Assembly: GCA_023053685.1 (NCBI GenBank)
Contig: JALIGW010000040.1
Coordinates: forward strand, 717,501 to 781,500
DNA length: 64,000 bases
Direction: 5' to 3'
Source of the DNA: Diadophis punctatus similis
Taxonomy: Eukaryota > Chordata > Lepidosauria > Squamata > Dipsadidae
Part shown: positions 30,381-41,458 of the stretch, one piece after another
How positions within the stretch are numbered: the stretch's first letter is position 1
How the letters are laid out: the number at the start of each line of letters is the position of its first letter
Position numbers and translations under genes: made by a program
Notes under the pieces: generated by a model
Seen by the model: only the letters and a program-made list of their open reading frames with translations
What the model was told of the DNA's origin: nothing
The model's database searches: none

Positions 30381-30482
30381 GTTCTTTGTTGGTTCGTACA
30401 ATGTGAATGGTCGGGCACCCCAGGAGAGCCTTCTGCCCTGGCTGAGTCATGATGTGGAGCCTCCAGATGTCTACTGTGTGGG
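30381..30482 (+). CDS. INPP5B: INPP5B exon 8 (5-phosphatase domain start)
   Basis: Acceptor TTTCCCACAG, donor GG|GTAAGC. Encodes [20 protein letters not shown] then [14 protein letters not shown]. The catalytic Asn of YNVNG is retained. Confidence 0.9.
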
Positions 30483-30687
30483 GTAAGCCAGCCTCTCTTT
30501 CCATGCTCCTTGGACCTTGTTTTAAATGCTTTGCTCCAATCTTGTTTTTGCTTCATGGACACACGTGCTGATTAGCAGTGCTAGTCATAAGGCAACTTGA
30601 TTACCTGACTTTCTTTTCGGAGCTGGGAGAAGACCGTTTCCTTACCATAGAGAATCAAGGACTTAACCATCCCTCTCTGGAACCCAG

Positions 30688-30802
30688 CTTTCAGGCTCTG
30701 GATCTGAGTAAAGAGGCTGCTGTGTTTAATGACACACCCAGAGAAGAGGAATAGTTTGAAGCTGTGACCAAGAGCCTTCACCCAGGAGCCAAGTATGCAA
30801 AG
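30688..30802 (+). pseudogene. INPP5B: INPP5B exon 9 with premature stop and FQE-to-FQA change
   Basis: Acceptor GGAACCCAG, donor AAG|GTAGGG. Encodes FQALDLSKEAAVFNDTPREEE, then TAG at 30752-30754 (expected TGG, Trp), then FEAVTKSLHPGAKYAK in the same frame. The Glu normally in FQELDLS, a Mg2+ ligand in this family, is Ala (GCT at 30695-30697). Confidence 0.9.
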
Positions 30803-31666
30803 GTAGGGCTGGGGGCTTTAGCTGCCCAGGGACTTCTCCTCCTGAGGTTCTGCTCTCTGCATGGTTCACCCTGTCACACTCAACCAGGAGGCTTCACTTC
30901 CTTCCTCCCTCCCTTCCCTTGCTGAGCTCTCAAAGAAGTCACAGGAATGTTGTGTATTGCTTGCTTCCCTCATCCCATGCGAGAGAGCCAGGGGACATTA
31001 ATTCAGGGCTCTTCTGGCTGGACCACTGGAATGCCAGGGCTATGCTCTGTTGGCTGCTGGCAATTTGGTTAAACCAAAATCCTGAATAACCAGGAGAAAT
31101 TTGCCCCTGATCTGTTGATGCCTTGTCTTCCTGAGCACTCTGGGAAATGAAGTAGTGGAAGGGTTGCACAAAACGCTGCTGAAGAAGGACTAGAGGCGAA
31201 CTTCACCAAACCTGGTATCAGGGTAGCCCAATGCTTCTTTCCTTTCACTCATTGCAGCCCCAGGTGAGGCTGCAGCAACCTTGTTCAGGTGGTTCAACCC
31301 CTTCTAGGAAGGTTGAGAATTTGCCCTGAACTGCTGTTTGGACAACATTTCACAGATGAAATTACTGAAGTCTCAACTTTGCAGGGCAGAATCTTTGCTG
31401 ATAAGAAAGCTGAGATTGTACAGGATTATGTGGGATCTGTTCCATCCTGCTGATTCCAGGAAAGTATATAGCGATCAGCCCTTCAAAGTCAGGAAGCAGT
31501 CCTTTTTTCTAGAGCACAAGATTCTGGCTATGAGAACCCTTGTCACTTGCCCATTAGGTTACTGCCAGGCACCATGCATGGCATTGCTTTGGCGCCATGC
31601 TTGGAAGCTGCAGTTGGTCCCTCTTGTCTGCTTGTGAGAGGGCAGGAACAGCTCTTCATGCTTAAC

Positions 31667-31943
31667 CAGTGGTGGGTTGCTGCCGATTTGGACCGTTTCT
31701 TTAGAACCGGTAGTGGAAATTTGCTGCCGCTTGTCAAACCAACAGCGATGACCAGCGGTCCACATTCCCGAACCGGTCCTCTGGTCGCCGCGGCTTGCAA
31801 AAAAACCCTCTATGCATGCGCAAAGGCTTCTGTGCATGCGCAGAGGTTCATTTCCATAAAGTGATGTGCATGCGCACACCCGCAAAACGCGCACTTCCGT
31901 CATGATGCGAATCGGTAGGGAAGGTAAGTAGAACTCACCTCTG
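31667..31943. mobile_element. hAT-type MITE (family E) in INPP5B intron 9
   Basis: Left end CAGTGGTGGGTTGC, right end GAACTCACCTCTG, with 8-bp target duplication TGCTTAAC at 31659-31666 and 31944-31951. 277 bp. Confidence 0.85.
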
Positions 31944-31951
31944 TGCTTAAC

Positions 31952-32820
31952 GCTGCGTGGCCAGAGGCTTCTTCTTAGAGTTTGAAGCGGCCAGCCCAGG
32001 TCACGCCTTCACATCCATCATGGGTGTCCCTGCCTGGGATGCTCTGGGTTCCTTTGCCCCGAGAGTCTGGGGCATTGGGGCAAGCAAGAGAGCCTGGTTG
32101 CTTATCTCAGTGGCAGCATCACCAGGGACAGTTTCCTGACTTTTAGAAAGCCTTAACCGCTGAGCTCTCCAGAAGAGAATTTATTTAAGATCTATCATCA
32201 GTATGCCTACTACTTTGGGTTATATTTTACCATATGGTTTGATGTTTTAAGGAACTTGTAGTTATCAAGAAGAAGTCATGCCTTGAGCTACTTTTCTGAG
32301 CAGTTTAGTTGAGCATGCAAATATGGCAGTCAAAGTCAATATCTTGACTCAGCAAAATATTCAGCAAAACCTGTCATGATTATTAGCAGAGAAAATGGCA
32401 GACTGTGAATTACTCACCTTAATTGGATGTGCTATTAGTTGAATGTATGACTGGGAATGAGAATATGTCAATGGCTCCATGTCTTGCTGGAGGGAAGCAC
32501 TGAGTGATGTACTGCAAAGCTCTCTTCTCAGCCTTGCATTGGTCAAATTGAGTTAGGCGAATGATTAGAAAACAGGATTTTCAGATGACACAAAGATGAG
32601 AGGATAGCAAACCCCATATTCTCAAGGTGCAAGAGAATCTAGACAAACTGGAAAATTGAGCAAAACCCAAAATATGAATTCCAACAGGGACACAAATACA
32701 GGGTCCATCATTTGGGTTAGAAAAATAAAAAGCATCTGCATATGGTGGTGGTGGTGGAGGGGAGTCAGAAAACCATACCAACAGCATTATCGGTGAAAAG
32801 ATCTGTGGGGCTTAGTGGAT
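31952..32820. other. INPP5B intron 9, unassigned
   Basis: No exon or named repeat recognised apart from a short (TGG)n near 32740. Confidence 0.3.
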
Positions 32821-33415
32821 CATTAGTTGAACATGAGTCAATGGTGGGCTGAAGCTGCAAACAGAGCAAATGTGGTCCTAGGCTGCCATGTCAAAATGAA
32901 GATAGTTTATCGCTTATTTGGCATTTGGCTGGACCATGTCCAGATGCCCTCAAAATTTAAGAAGAGAATTGACAAACTGGAGCCTATCCAGAGGAGAGCA
33001 AGCGAGATGATGCGCTTGGAAGAAAAAGCATGGAGGTGCTTCCCATATTTAGCCTACAGATGAGAAGGCTGGGAGAAGGCCCGAGAGTGGTCTTCATGTA
33101 TCTGAAAGATTGTCATGCCGAAGATAGGCAGAATTGCTCCAGAAGAATCAGAGTCAGAATAGAGCTAGAAGGGACCTTGGAGCTCAAGCAGGACATCCTA
33201 TGCCATTTCAGACAAGTGACTGTCCAGTCTCTTCTTAAAACCTCCCAGTGATGAAGCAACTTCTGAAGGTGAGCTGTTCCACTGGTTAATTAACAATGCA
33301 AATGCAAATATGGCAGTTGTCCATACAGTGAGGACAATTGTCCTTACTGTTAGGAAGTTTCTCCTTAATTCCAAGTTGCTTCTCTCCTTGATTAGTTTCC
33401 ATCCATAGTGTTGTG
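32821..33415. mobile_element. CR1 fragments in both orientations
   Basis: About 32830-33130 encodes CR1-like LEPIQRRASEMM on the + strand. 33150-33410 is antisense CR1 (GAATAGAGCTAGAAGGGACCTTGGAG on the + strand; minus-strand KLIKERSNLELRRNFLTVRT). Confidence 0.75.
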
Positions 33416-33669
33416 GTCCACCAGCGGCCAATAGAACTGGCAGCAGATTTGGACAGTGAGGAGGTTGGGGAGGAACATGGGCTAGTCCTGGACTCTGGGG
33501 AAGGCTCTGACCAGTGCTCTGCGTCAGAGGCAGAGATGGGGTCAGGGCAAAATTAATGTTTTTAAATTATGAAGAGTAGATTATTTTGAACCACATTGTC
33601 GCAATGGCGACAATGGGTGGCAACAGACAGCTGATTGGCGGTATTCCATGAAAATGTTCCAACTGCCAA

Positions 33670-34165
33670 TCAAAGCCGCCACTGCCGCCGGACCATGGCA
33701 AAGCCGCTGCCGCCGCTGCCACCGCTACTGGCCGCCCCCGCTGCCCCCTCCGCCGAACCACGGCAAAGCTGCTGCCCCACCGCCGCCGGCCACCACCGCC
33801 ACCACTGCCAGATCATGGGAAAGCCGCTGCCACCACCGCTGCCCACCGCCGCTGCCGCTGGACCATGGGAAAGCCGCTGCCTCTGCTGCCAGACCACGGC
33901 AAAGCCGCTGCTGCTGCTACTGGCCACCACCGTAGCTGCCGCCAGCGGACCACAGCAAAGCCGCCACGGCCGCCGCGGCCGGACCACAGCAAAGCGGCCG
34001 CAGCCGCCACTGCTGGCCACTGCCGCCACTGCCGGACCACGGAAAATCTGCCGCTGCTGCTGCTGCCAGATCACGGGAAAGCCACTGCCGCCGTTGCTGG
34101 CTGAAGCCTGCTCCCAAGGCAGCTAAGGAGCTGCCACCGCTGCTGCTGCAAGCCATCTGACAGCT
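33670..34165. repeat. GCC-rich degenerate minisatellite
   Basis: Repeats of GACCATGG(C/G)AAAGCCGCTGCC followed by variable CCGCCGCTGCC/CCACCGCT blocks, at least eight times. All reading frames stay open for long distances because the unit is built from triplets. It lies in INPP5B intron 9, and I see no sign that it is an exon. Confidence 0.85.
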
Positions 34166-34204
34166 TTGAAGACCAACTTGCCAAGTTTGAAGACCCTTGC
34201 ACCC

Positions 34205-34485
34205 CTAACTCAGGGGTCTTCAAACCTGGCTTGTGGACTTGTGGACTTCATCTCCCATTCCTGAGCTAGCATGACTGGAGGAGGAATTCTGGGAGTTGAA
34301 GTCCACTAGTCTTAAACTGCCAAGTTTGAAGACCCCTGGGTTAGGGGTTAGGGGTGCAAGGGTCTTCAAACTTGGCAAGTTTAAGACTTGTGGACTTCAA
34401 CTCCCATTCCTGAGCTAGCATGACTGGAGGAGGAATTCTGGGAGTTGAAGTCCACAAGTCTTAAAGCTGTCAAGTTTGAAGTTTG
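34205..34485. mobile_element. Fold-back hAT-like repeats (CAGGGGTCTTCAAAC ends)
   Basis: Two head-to-head/tandem copies of a unit with AACTCAGGGGTCTTCAAACC, GACTTGTGGACTTCAACTCCC and GGAGTTGAAGTCCACAAGTC, TTTGAAGACCCCTGGGTT. The same family occurs at 35925-35985 and 37991-38111. Confidence 0.7.
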
Positions 34486-34775
34486 TAAAAAGTATACATG
34501 GTTGTAAAAAGTGTACATGATTGTAAAAAGTATACATGGTTGTAAAAAGTATTCTGCTACACTGGTATTTTATTAAATAATATATTACTACACCATTTGG
34601 TTCAGAATACTTTTTCCCTTGTTTTCCTCCTCTAAAATCTAGGTGTGTCTTATACTCCGTTGCGTCTTATACTCCGAAAAATACAGTAATTCAAAGCACT
34701 TTATTTCTGTTTTGGAGGGGGACATTCTGGCGACACCTCCCTCAGACGTTCTGTTTTGCTGTTGTTGGTTTACAG

Positions 34776-34886
34776 ATCAAAGTTGTTTGGCATGTTGGAA
34801 TCTTGCTGCTGCTCTGCATGAGGAGGGAGCTTGCTGCCAATGTTTCAGATGTGTGCGGGGTGACAATCGGCCCCCTGAGTGGCATG
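34776..34886 (+). pseudogene. INPP5B: INPP5B exon 10, conserved motif damaged
   Basis: Acceptor GGTTTACAG, donor ATG|GTGAGT. Encodes IKVVWHVGILLLLCMRRELA, then ANVSDVCGVTIGPLSGM. The expected end TVGTGIMGRM is two residues shorter (TIGPLSGM), and LVGIM-type residues have drifted (WHVGIL). The exon that should follow (GNKGG) is not seen. Confidence 0.85.
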
Positions 34887-35114
34887 GTGAGTCTGTTCTA
34901 AAGGACAATTTGGGCCGGGGGCCAGTCCTTCCTAAGACATGGGCAAAACTCTAGAATGGCCTTGTGCAGAGGGGATGGGGGGGTGATTCACCAACCCTGC
35001 AGAGAAGAGGCAAGCAAAGGGCAGACTTTCGCTGCCTGGCTCAGCCCTGCCAGAAGCGATGCAGAACCTCAGCCTGGCTCAGCGTGGTATGAATCTTTGG
35101 GGCATCACATGTCT

Positions 35115-35735
35115 TTCAGAGGTGGTATTCAGCCAGTTCTGACCGGTTCTGGTGAATCGGTAGCGGAAATTTTGAGTAGTTCGGAGAACTGGCAAATACC
35201 ACCTCTGGCTGGCCCCGCCCCCATCTATTCGCTGCCTCCCAAGTCCCAGCTGATCAGCTGGGTCTTTTTTTTGTTGCCCTGCACAGGAGAACTGAGCTGG
35301 AAAGCAGGTTAGTGGGGTGGGGAGGAAATGGGGATTTTGCAGTATCCTTCCCCTAGAGTGGTGAGGGAAGAGATTTTGCAGTATCCTTCCCCCGGAGTGG
35401 GAAGGAAATGGGGATTTTGCAGTATCCTTCCCCTGGAGTGGGGTGGGAATGGGGATTTTGCAGTATCCTTCCCCAGAACTGGGGTGGGAATGGGGATTTT
35501 AATTTAATTTAATTTAATTAAAAGTTCTTATAGGCCACCCAATCCCAGAGGACTCAGGGCGGTCCTCAGGGATTTTGCAGTATCCTTCCCCTGGAGTGGG
35601 GTGGGAATGGAGATTTTGCAGTATCCTTCCCATGGAGTGGGGAGGGAATGGGGATTTTGCAGTATCCTTCCCCTGCCACGCCCACCAAGCCACATCATGC
35701 CCACCAAGCCACGCCCACAGAACAGGTAGTAACAG
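35115..35735. mobile_element. Degenerate family A hAT relative with expanded internal tandem repeats
   Basis: Begins AGAGGTGGTATTCAGCCAGTTCTGACCGG. The unit GGGGATTTTGCAGTATCCTTCCCC (about 60 bp spacing) is then repeated six or more times to 35680, with a short L2 tail (AATTTAATTTAATTAAAAGTTCTTATAGGCC) inserted near 35500-35560. The right terminus is not clear. Confidence 0.6.
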
Positions 35736-36315
35736 GTAGCCATGTGCTAAAATGAAACTGAAACTAGCTGCAAAGAGGCAAATAGCTGGGAGAGACACAC
35801 AGAATTTTATTTTCTGCTGAACTGGATGCAAGGGGGTAAGTGAATAACTATAAATGTCTGTAGAATGTTCAAATTATTAGACTTATTTTTTAAAGACTGC
35901 TTTATTATTTGCTTTGCTGGCTGTGGAATTCTGGGAGTTGAAGTCCACAAGTCTTAAAGTTGCCAAGGTTGGAAACCCCTGTTCTAGACAACTTAACAAA
36001 ATAAAGAAGCTTTTTAAAATAAATGCTTGCTCTGAAGAGGCCCAGTGCTATTGTATCTTCTTTTAAATAATAGAGAATAATGTATACTTCCAGAAATTTT
36101 AATTAATTTTAACAGCTTTGTACAAGTATAGTATGAAATGTAACAGTGTCCTGTTTAGTATTAGAGTTTAGTTACCTTGGAGTAGATCTATTTAAATAAT
36201 TGGGAGGAGTTAGTGTGACTACATTTAAGAAAACTTTCTGGCATAATGTACATTTCTCCAATTCTTTGCTATTTCTATGGGTCAGGCACACATCCACAGA
36301 AATACACAGCAAACA
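35736..36315. other. Region downstream of INPP5B exon 10, unassigned
   Basis: AT-rich; it includes a fragment of the CCACAAGTCTTAAAGTTGCC repeat at 35925-35985. The INPP5B exon expected after exon 10 is not found here. Confidence 0.4.
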
Positions 36316-36524
36316 GTGTATATCAGTGGTTCCCAAACTTTTTCAGTCCACCGCCCCCTTGGTGCTACAAACTCATCCTCACCGCCCCCCACCCCACCCC
36401 CTCAGGTGGGCGTGGCTTAGTGGTCAGGTGACAGGGTGGGCATGGCCAACTTGTAAAATGTGGTGAAACTCACTTAACAACGCTCTTGCTTAGCAACCAA
36501 AATGTTATGCTCAATTGTGGTCAT

Positions 36525-36527
36525 AAT

Positions 36528-36571
<44 letters not shown>

Positions 36572-36854
36572 TCCTTTCTTTCTTTTTCTCTTTCTTTCTT
36601 TTTCTCTTTCTTTCTTCCTTCCTTTCTTTCCTCCCTTCCCCTTCTTTCTTTCTTTTTCTTTCTTTCTGTCTTCCTTCCTTCCTACCATCTTTCTTCCTTC
36701 CATCTCTTTCTTTCTTTCCTTCTTTCTTTCTTTTTCTTCTTTCTTTCTTTCTGTCTTCCTTCCTTCCTCCCTCCCTCTTTATTTCCTTTTTCTTTCCTTC
36801 TTCCCTCCCTTCCCTTCCCTCTTTTCTTTTTGACTGTCTTCCTTCCTTCCTACC

Positions 36855-36927
<73 letters not shown>

Positions 36928-36990
36928 TTTCTTCCTTCCTTCCTTCCTTCCTTCCTTCCTTCCTTCCTTCCTTCCTTCCTTTTTCTTTCC
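36525..36990 (+). repeat. (CTTT)n / (CTTC)n pyrimidine tract
   Basis: About 465 bp of almost pure pyrimidine in tetranucleotide repeats, interrupted by short CATC and TGTC units. Confidence 0.95.
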
Positions 36991-37002
36991 TTATTTTCTC
37001 TC

Positions 37003-37008
<6 letters not shown>

Positions 37009-37066
<58 letters not shown>
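37009..37066 (+). repeat. (TG)n microsatellite
   Basis: About 29 TG units between the pyrimidine tract and a short CA-rich stretch. Confidence 0.95.
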
Positions 37067-37067
<1 letters not shown>

Positions 37068-37225
37068 CACACACACCGCGGGACTACATTGCTTCCTCTG
37101 GGCTCTGCCTATGGCAATTTAAAATGTGCTTCTGTCTGCGAGGAAGAGGGGCGTGTTTGAAAAGAGGGGCTGGAGGTGGGTGGGAAATCTATCCCACATT
37201 GAGCCACTGGGTGTGTGTGAGTGTG

Positions 37226-37590
37226 TGGAAAGGAGGGAGGGAGGAAAGAAAGTAGGAAGGAAAGAGGGAGGGAAATTAAAGGTGAAAAGGAGAGGGAGGA
37301 AGGAAGGAAGGAAAAGGAAGGGAAGGAGGAAGGAAGGGAAGGGAAGTAGGAAGGAAAAAGGGGGGAAGGAAAGGGAAGGAAGGAAAGTAGGAAGGAAAAG
37401 GAGGGGGAAGGAAAGGGGAGGAGGGGAGGAACAGAAAGAGACAGAAGGAAGGAAGGAAAGGGAAGGGAAGGAACGGAGGAAGGAAAAAGAGGGAAGGAAG
37501 GGAAGGGAAGTAGGAAGGAAAAAGGGAAGGAAAGGAAAGGAAAGGAAAGGAAAGGAAAGGAAAGGAAAGGAAAGGAAAGGAAAGGAAGGC
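37226..37590 (+). repeat. Purine tract, (GGAA)n and (GGAAA)n
   Basis: About 365 bp of nearly pure purine, ending in an (AAAGG)n pentamer run at 37527-37587. It is the opposite strand asymmetry to 36525-36990, so the two tracts could pair with each other. Confidence 0.95.
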
Positions 37591-37738
37591 AGGCGAAGGC
37601 GGCAGAAACTCTGGCGGGCAACTGTTCCCGATCTCCCCTGCCATCGCTGCCCTCTTTTTGGACCGACTTTCCAGCCGCGGTGCCTCTTGGCCGAAGGAGC
37701 GGAAAAGAGGCAGCTGCGATTTCCCCACAAGGTCTCCC

Positions 37739-37795
37739 TCCTCCTCCTCCTCCTCCTCCTCCTCCTCCTCCTCCTCCTCCTCCTCCTCCTCCTCC
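37739..37795 (+). repeat. (CTC)n microsatellite
   Basis: About 19 CTC/TCC units followed by a C-rich stretch. Confidence 0.9.
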
Positions 37796-37902
37796 CATCC
37801 CCCCAACCCAACCCCCAACCCAGCCCCTGCCCGCACCCCCCCCAATCCCGTGTCTTACAGGTTTAACAGCTCCGTGTTTCTGTCGGCTAGTCTCTAGGGA
37901 AA

Positions 37903-37989
37903 AAAGCTTGCAAAATACAGAAACTCTTCTCACTGCAAGTTGTTAATTGCTCACCCTCGCGAGAAGAGTTTCTGTATTTTGCAAGCTTT
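37903..37989. repeat. Perfect 29-bp-arm hairpin with a 29-nt loop
   Basis: AAAGCTTGCAAAATACAGAA plus ACTCTTCTC at 37903-37931 is exactly complementary to 37961-37989. Confidence 0.95.
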
Positions 37990-37990
37990 C

Positions 37991-38111
37991 CAGGGGTCTC
38001 CAACCTTGGCAACTTTAAGACTTGTGGATTTCAACTCCCAGAATTCCTCAGCCAGCTTTGCTGGGAGTTGAAGTCCACAAGTCTTAAAGTTGCTAAGGTT
38101 GGAGACCAGTG
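37991..38111. mobile_element. Fold-back hAT-like MITE
   Basis: CCAGGGGTCTCCAACCTTGG... and ...CTAAGGTTGGAGACCAGTG form long inverted repeats, with TTTAAGACTTGTGGA and TCCACAAGTCTTAAA inside. Confidence 0.7.
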
Positions 38112-38399
38112 CAAAGAGACCAGACGACAGATACACGGAGCTGTTAAAAGTTCAGTAAGATGCCCATCTCACGGCCCGCCCAGTCCCCGCTGGGAAAAGA
38201 GTGGCGGGAAAAGCGGCAGCGGGCGATTGGGTGGACATGGGTGGCAGCACGGGGACAGGACCGGAGAACCACCTACCGCCCCCCTGGACCCTCTCACCGC
38301 CCCCCTGTCGCCACCCTTACCTCTCACCGCCCCCCTAAGGGTTCCCACCGCCCCCTGGGGGGGGCGGTACCGCCCCCTTTGGGAACCACTGGTGTATAT

Positions 38400-39110
38400 C
38401 ATCTTTGCTGTTTGCTGTTTGGCAAATTGCTTGGAGGCAGAGGCCTTTTTTCCTTGTTTTCCTCCCCCAAAACTAAGGTGCGTCTTATACTCCGGTGTGT
38501 CTTATACTCCAAAAAATACGGTAATTTTAATGTTGTAAGCTGCCCAGAGTCACTTCCTAGAGAGATAGGTGGCAAACAAATTTAATAAATAAATAAATTT
38601 GTGCTATTTGTGAGGTATATATCTACCCATTTAATAAAAATTTCCCCAAATTCCATATTTTACACAATTTTAAATAAGAACATCCAGTTCTAATTGTCAA
38701 ATTCTTTCCTTGCATCAAGAAGTATTAAAACAGCTAGTTTTTCATTGTGATATTCCAAATATTCTAAAACATTAAATTATTTCTAATACTATCTTTTAAC
38801 TGACCTTAGGGTGAAAATTACCTTTTAAGCAAAAAACCACATCATGTTTAAACCTTGTAAGATGCTTTTCATCCTTTCAGATGGAATCATAGTAAATATT
38901 TTATAATCATTATTCAATAATGATACTGATTGATTTTCTCCATAACCTTTAACTGGGTGAAACATTACATCATAGGGAAAAACTTTTTTAACCAAGGTAC
39001 CTCAGATGGGCTAACTTACAGAATGTGTCCAAAGTTCAGGACTTGTGACTCTTGTGGAATGGAAATTTGGCAACATTTATAAAATAATGACATAAAAGTA
39101 TCATAAAACA
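38400..39110. other. Intergenic, unassigned AT-rich sequence
   Basis: Contains GTGCGTCTTATACTCCGG and AAAAAATACGGTA (38475-38522, MITE-like; also at 34640-34690) and an L2-like tail (AGTCACTTCCTAGAG..AATAAATAAATAA) at about 38535-38600. Otherwise unassigned. Confidence 0.4.
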
Positions 39111-39114
39111 TTTT

Positions 39115-41205
39115 ATGACATCATACAAAAAGGAGAAGGCGTGGCCAAAGTCGTGGCGCTACGGAGTTTCCCTGCGCTCCGCGGGGAAGCCCCGAATCCG
39201 CGCTGTCCGGGGACCTGGTCTGGACAGGACCAGGTCAGAAACCACCCTGAAGGGGTGGTGAAGAAGAGGGTGCTTGCTGGTGGACTGGGAGGGGGCTGCA
39301 AACCCCCCAGGGAGCTGGCTTTGCTCTCAACCGGCGGCGACCGGAAGACGGCTCTTAAATGCTGTCCTAGTCATGGCGGTCACATCGGAAGGATTAAATT
39401 TGCAAGTTTGGCAAATCTAGAAAGGCAAATTTGAAGCGATGTGCTGGAGAAGCCGAAGAAGACAGAGAAGATAGAGGTTGGTGAGGTTAGCCAAAGTAAA
39501 CTATTAAAAGGAACATTTCAATATTAAAAGGGGATCAAAAGGACCAGAAATTAAGGACCGGCTGTTTAATATGTGGTTACAAAATTAAAGGGACTTACAA
39601 CTAAAGCTCAATTATTGAAGATCTGGAATTTTGTTTTAAAGACTTGAAACTAAATTTAGAAGAAATATTCAAAAATTGAAATGGATTTTAAAAATAGAAA
39701 AATCAAAACAGGAAAGGCAGAGTTGAGAAATTCAATTGGAGAATGCCATCTGGTGGATGGAGGAATTACTGCTGTGGTAGAATATCTTTGTGGCTGTTTG
39801 GACAGCTGTTTGACCCTGAACAAGAAAAACTTCTTAGAATGCTGAAGAAATCCAAAACAGACTGTGAATTTATTATTGTTTGAAAGAACTGTTTGAACTG
39901 ACTTAGATAAGGATGAACATGAACAGATGTTAACAAATAAGGACATAGAAGGAATTGGTCTATTGAACTACTAAAATGAAAACTTAATTATAAAAGGCTG
40001 TGAAACACATCTTTGGTAGCAGCTGGATGGATTGTGAAAATTAGTGATTTGTGACTTTGTGACACGGAGATTTGTATTTACTAAGGATTGGTGGCACTTT
40101 TGAGACTGAAGCTACTCAAACTTTTGGATTTGAGAATTGTGATTTTGGAGACATGGAGGAAATAGACTATGAAGAACTGGTTGGATTCTTGAAAGATCTT
40201 TTTATAGATCTTAGAAGACATTTTGGAATTGAAACATTTGAGAAAGGGAAAATGAAATACAAATGGAAAAGATAACAGATGAAAAAAGAAGATTGATGAA
40301 AATATTATATATGATGATGAAAAGGGGAAAAATATTGAAAATATAATGCTGATTAATGATTATGCTGATGAATATATTAAAACTTAGATTCCACTGGGGT
40401 TAACAGTGATAACAGAGATAAAGATTTCAAAAATGATTTTGTTCAGATTTATGATGATTTTGAGATATATAAAGTCAAAAAAAGGATTGGAAAAAACTAG
40501 ATATATACAGATACTAGAATTAGTAGCGGTTGATTTGGAAGGGAAATTTGAAACTAATTGGTGAAATTCCAGACGACAAAACTAGATTTTTTTTGGGGAG
40601 AGGTAATACAAAGTTAGCAGCATATACCTAGAATAAAACATTATATACAAAGAAATGATATAACAATAGTTTTTTTCTTTTTTAGAAAAGACATAGCTAG
40701 TTTAAATTTGAGAATATATCTTCAGTCAATTAAACGTGAGATGAGGTAATATGAAGAGTACTCAGAGAAAGGTAAAGAAGGTGAAAAGGTTTTTAACTTT
40801 TGTAATTTTTAATTATTATCATTGTTTTATATTGTTCTTATATTATGCTGTACGCCGCCCTGAGTCCTCCAGGAGTTGGGCGGCCTATAAGAACCATTAA
40901 TAAAATAAACAATAAAAATAAAAATAAGAGGAAGTAGAAGGAAGAGGAAGAGAAGGAGTAGAGAGAGGTAGAGGGGGAGTGAAGGAGTAAGAAAGTAGGG
41001 GGAGGAGATGGAGATAGAGAGAGGGTAGTGTGATGGGAAAAGTGGAATAGACTGATGACTGATGATGTAAGTGAAAAATAAGATATTGACTTTTGAATGA
41101 TTGATTAAAATGTATAATTATGCACTTTAATATTTTAAGGTATATGTGTATTGAGTTGTATTTGAGGTTGTGGAGAAAAATAAAAAACGTTTTAACAAAA
41201 TGTCA
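39115..41205 (+). mobile_element. Probable decayed L1-like insertion with nested L2 tail
   Basis: A GC-rich 5' end (GGAGAAGGCGTGGCCAAAGTC) precedes a long AT-rich body with short frames (for example MEEIDYEELVGFLKDLFIDL near 40152). An L2 tail (GCCGCCCTGAGTCCTCCAGG) is nested at about 40850-40925. Flanks TATCATAAAACATTTTATG (about 39096) and TGTCATAAAATGTTTCATG (about 41202) may be an imperfect target duplication. No RT motif is visible; identification is weak. Confidence 0.4.
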
Positions 41206-41458
41206 TAAAATGTTTCATGTGGTAATGCCTGATGTTTGATTGTACTATACAATTTAACATGGGCTACTTTCAAGGCAGATGCATCTCTAATGAAGGAGCA
41301 TAGTGATCAAACCAATATTTGTTGTTTGTTTCTGATATGATGAATTGAGCTTTGTTATTGGCTCCTGCTTATATTATTGTATACTGTCAGAAATTAGTTG
41401 TTAGGAATTTATTCTAGCTTAGTAAATTGTAGCCTTGATAGTGGTTAGCATTAAGTAC

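Larger units (their letters stand above)
29938..31658. other. INPP5B introns 7-9 around exons 8 and 9
   Basis: Holds exons 8 and 9. The rest shows no named repeat and no further exon. Confidence 0.45.
36324..38391. mobile_element. Composite hAT-type element (family D ends) with large microsatellites
   Basis: Left end CAGTGGTTCCCAAACTTTTTC, right end CCCTTTGGGAACCACTG, with a perfect 8-bp target duplication GTGTATAT at 36316-36323 and 38392-38399. The 2068 bp between consist of CCGCCCCC-rich subtermini, (CTTT)n/(CTTC)n (36525-36990), (TG)n (37009-37066), a purine tract (37226-37590), (CTC)n (37739-37795), a perfect hairpin (37903-37989) and a nested fold-back MITE (37991-38111). Confidence 0.85.

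Noticed and set aside
33635..34126. 163-residue Pro/Leu-rich frame
   Set aside because: Triplet-based minisatellite open in several frames on both strands; no splice or homology support.
30381..34886. Assignment of the 5-phosphatase exons to OCRL
   Set aside because: The N-terminal MDQS exon and the SF3A3/MTF1 neighbours identify INPP5B; OCRL is on a different chromosome in vertebrates.
36474..37933. Long Lys/Arg-, Ser/Phe- and Pro-rich open frames
   Set aside because: All come from tetra-, tri- and dinucleotide repeats in the composite hAT element.
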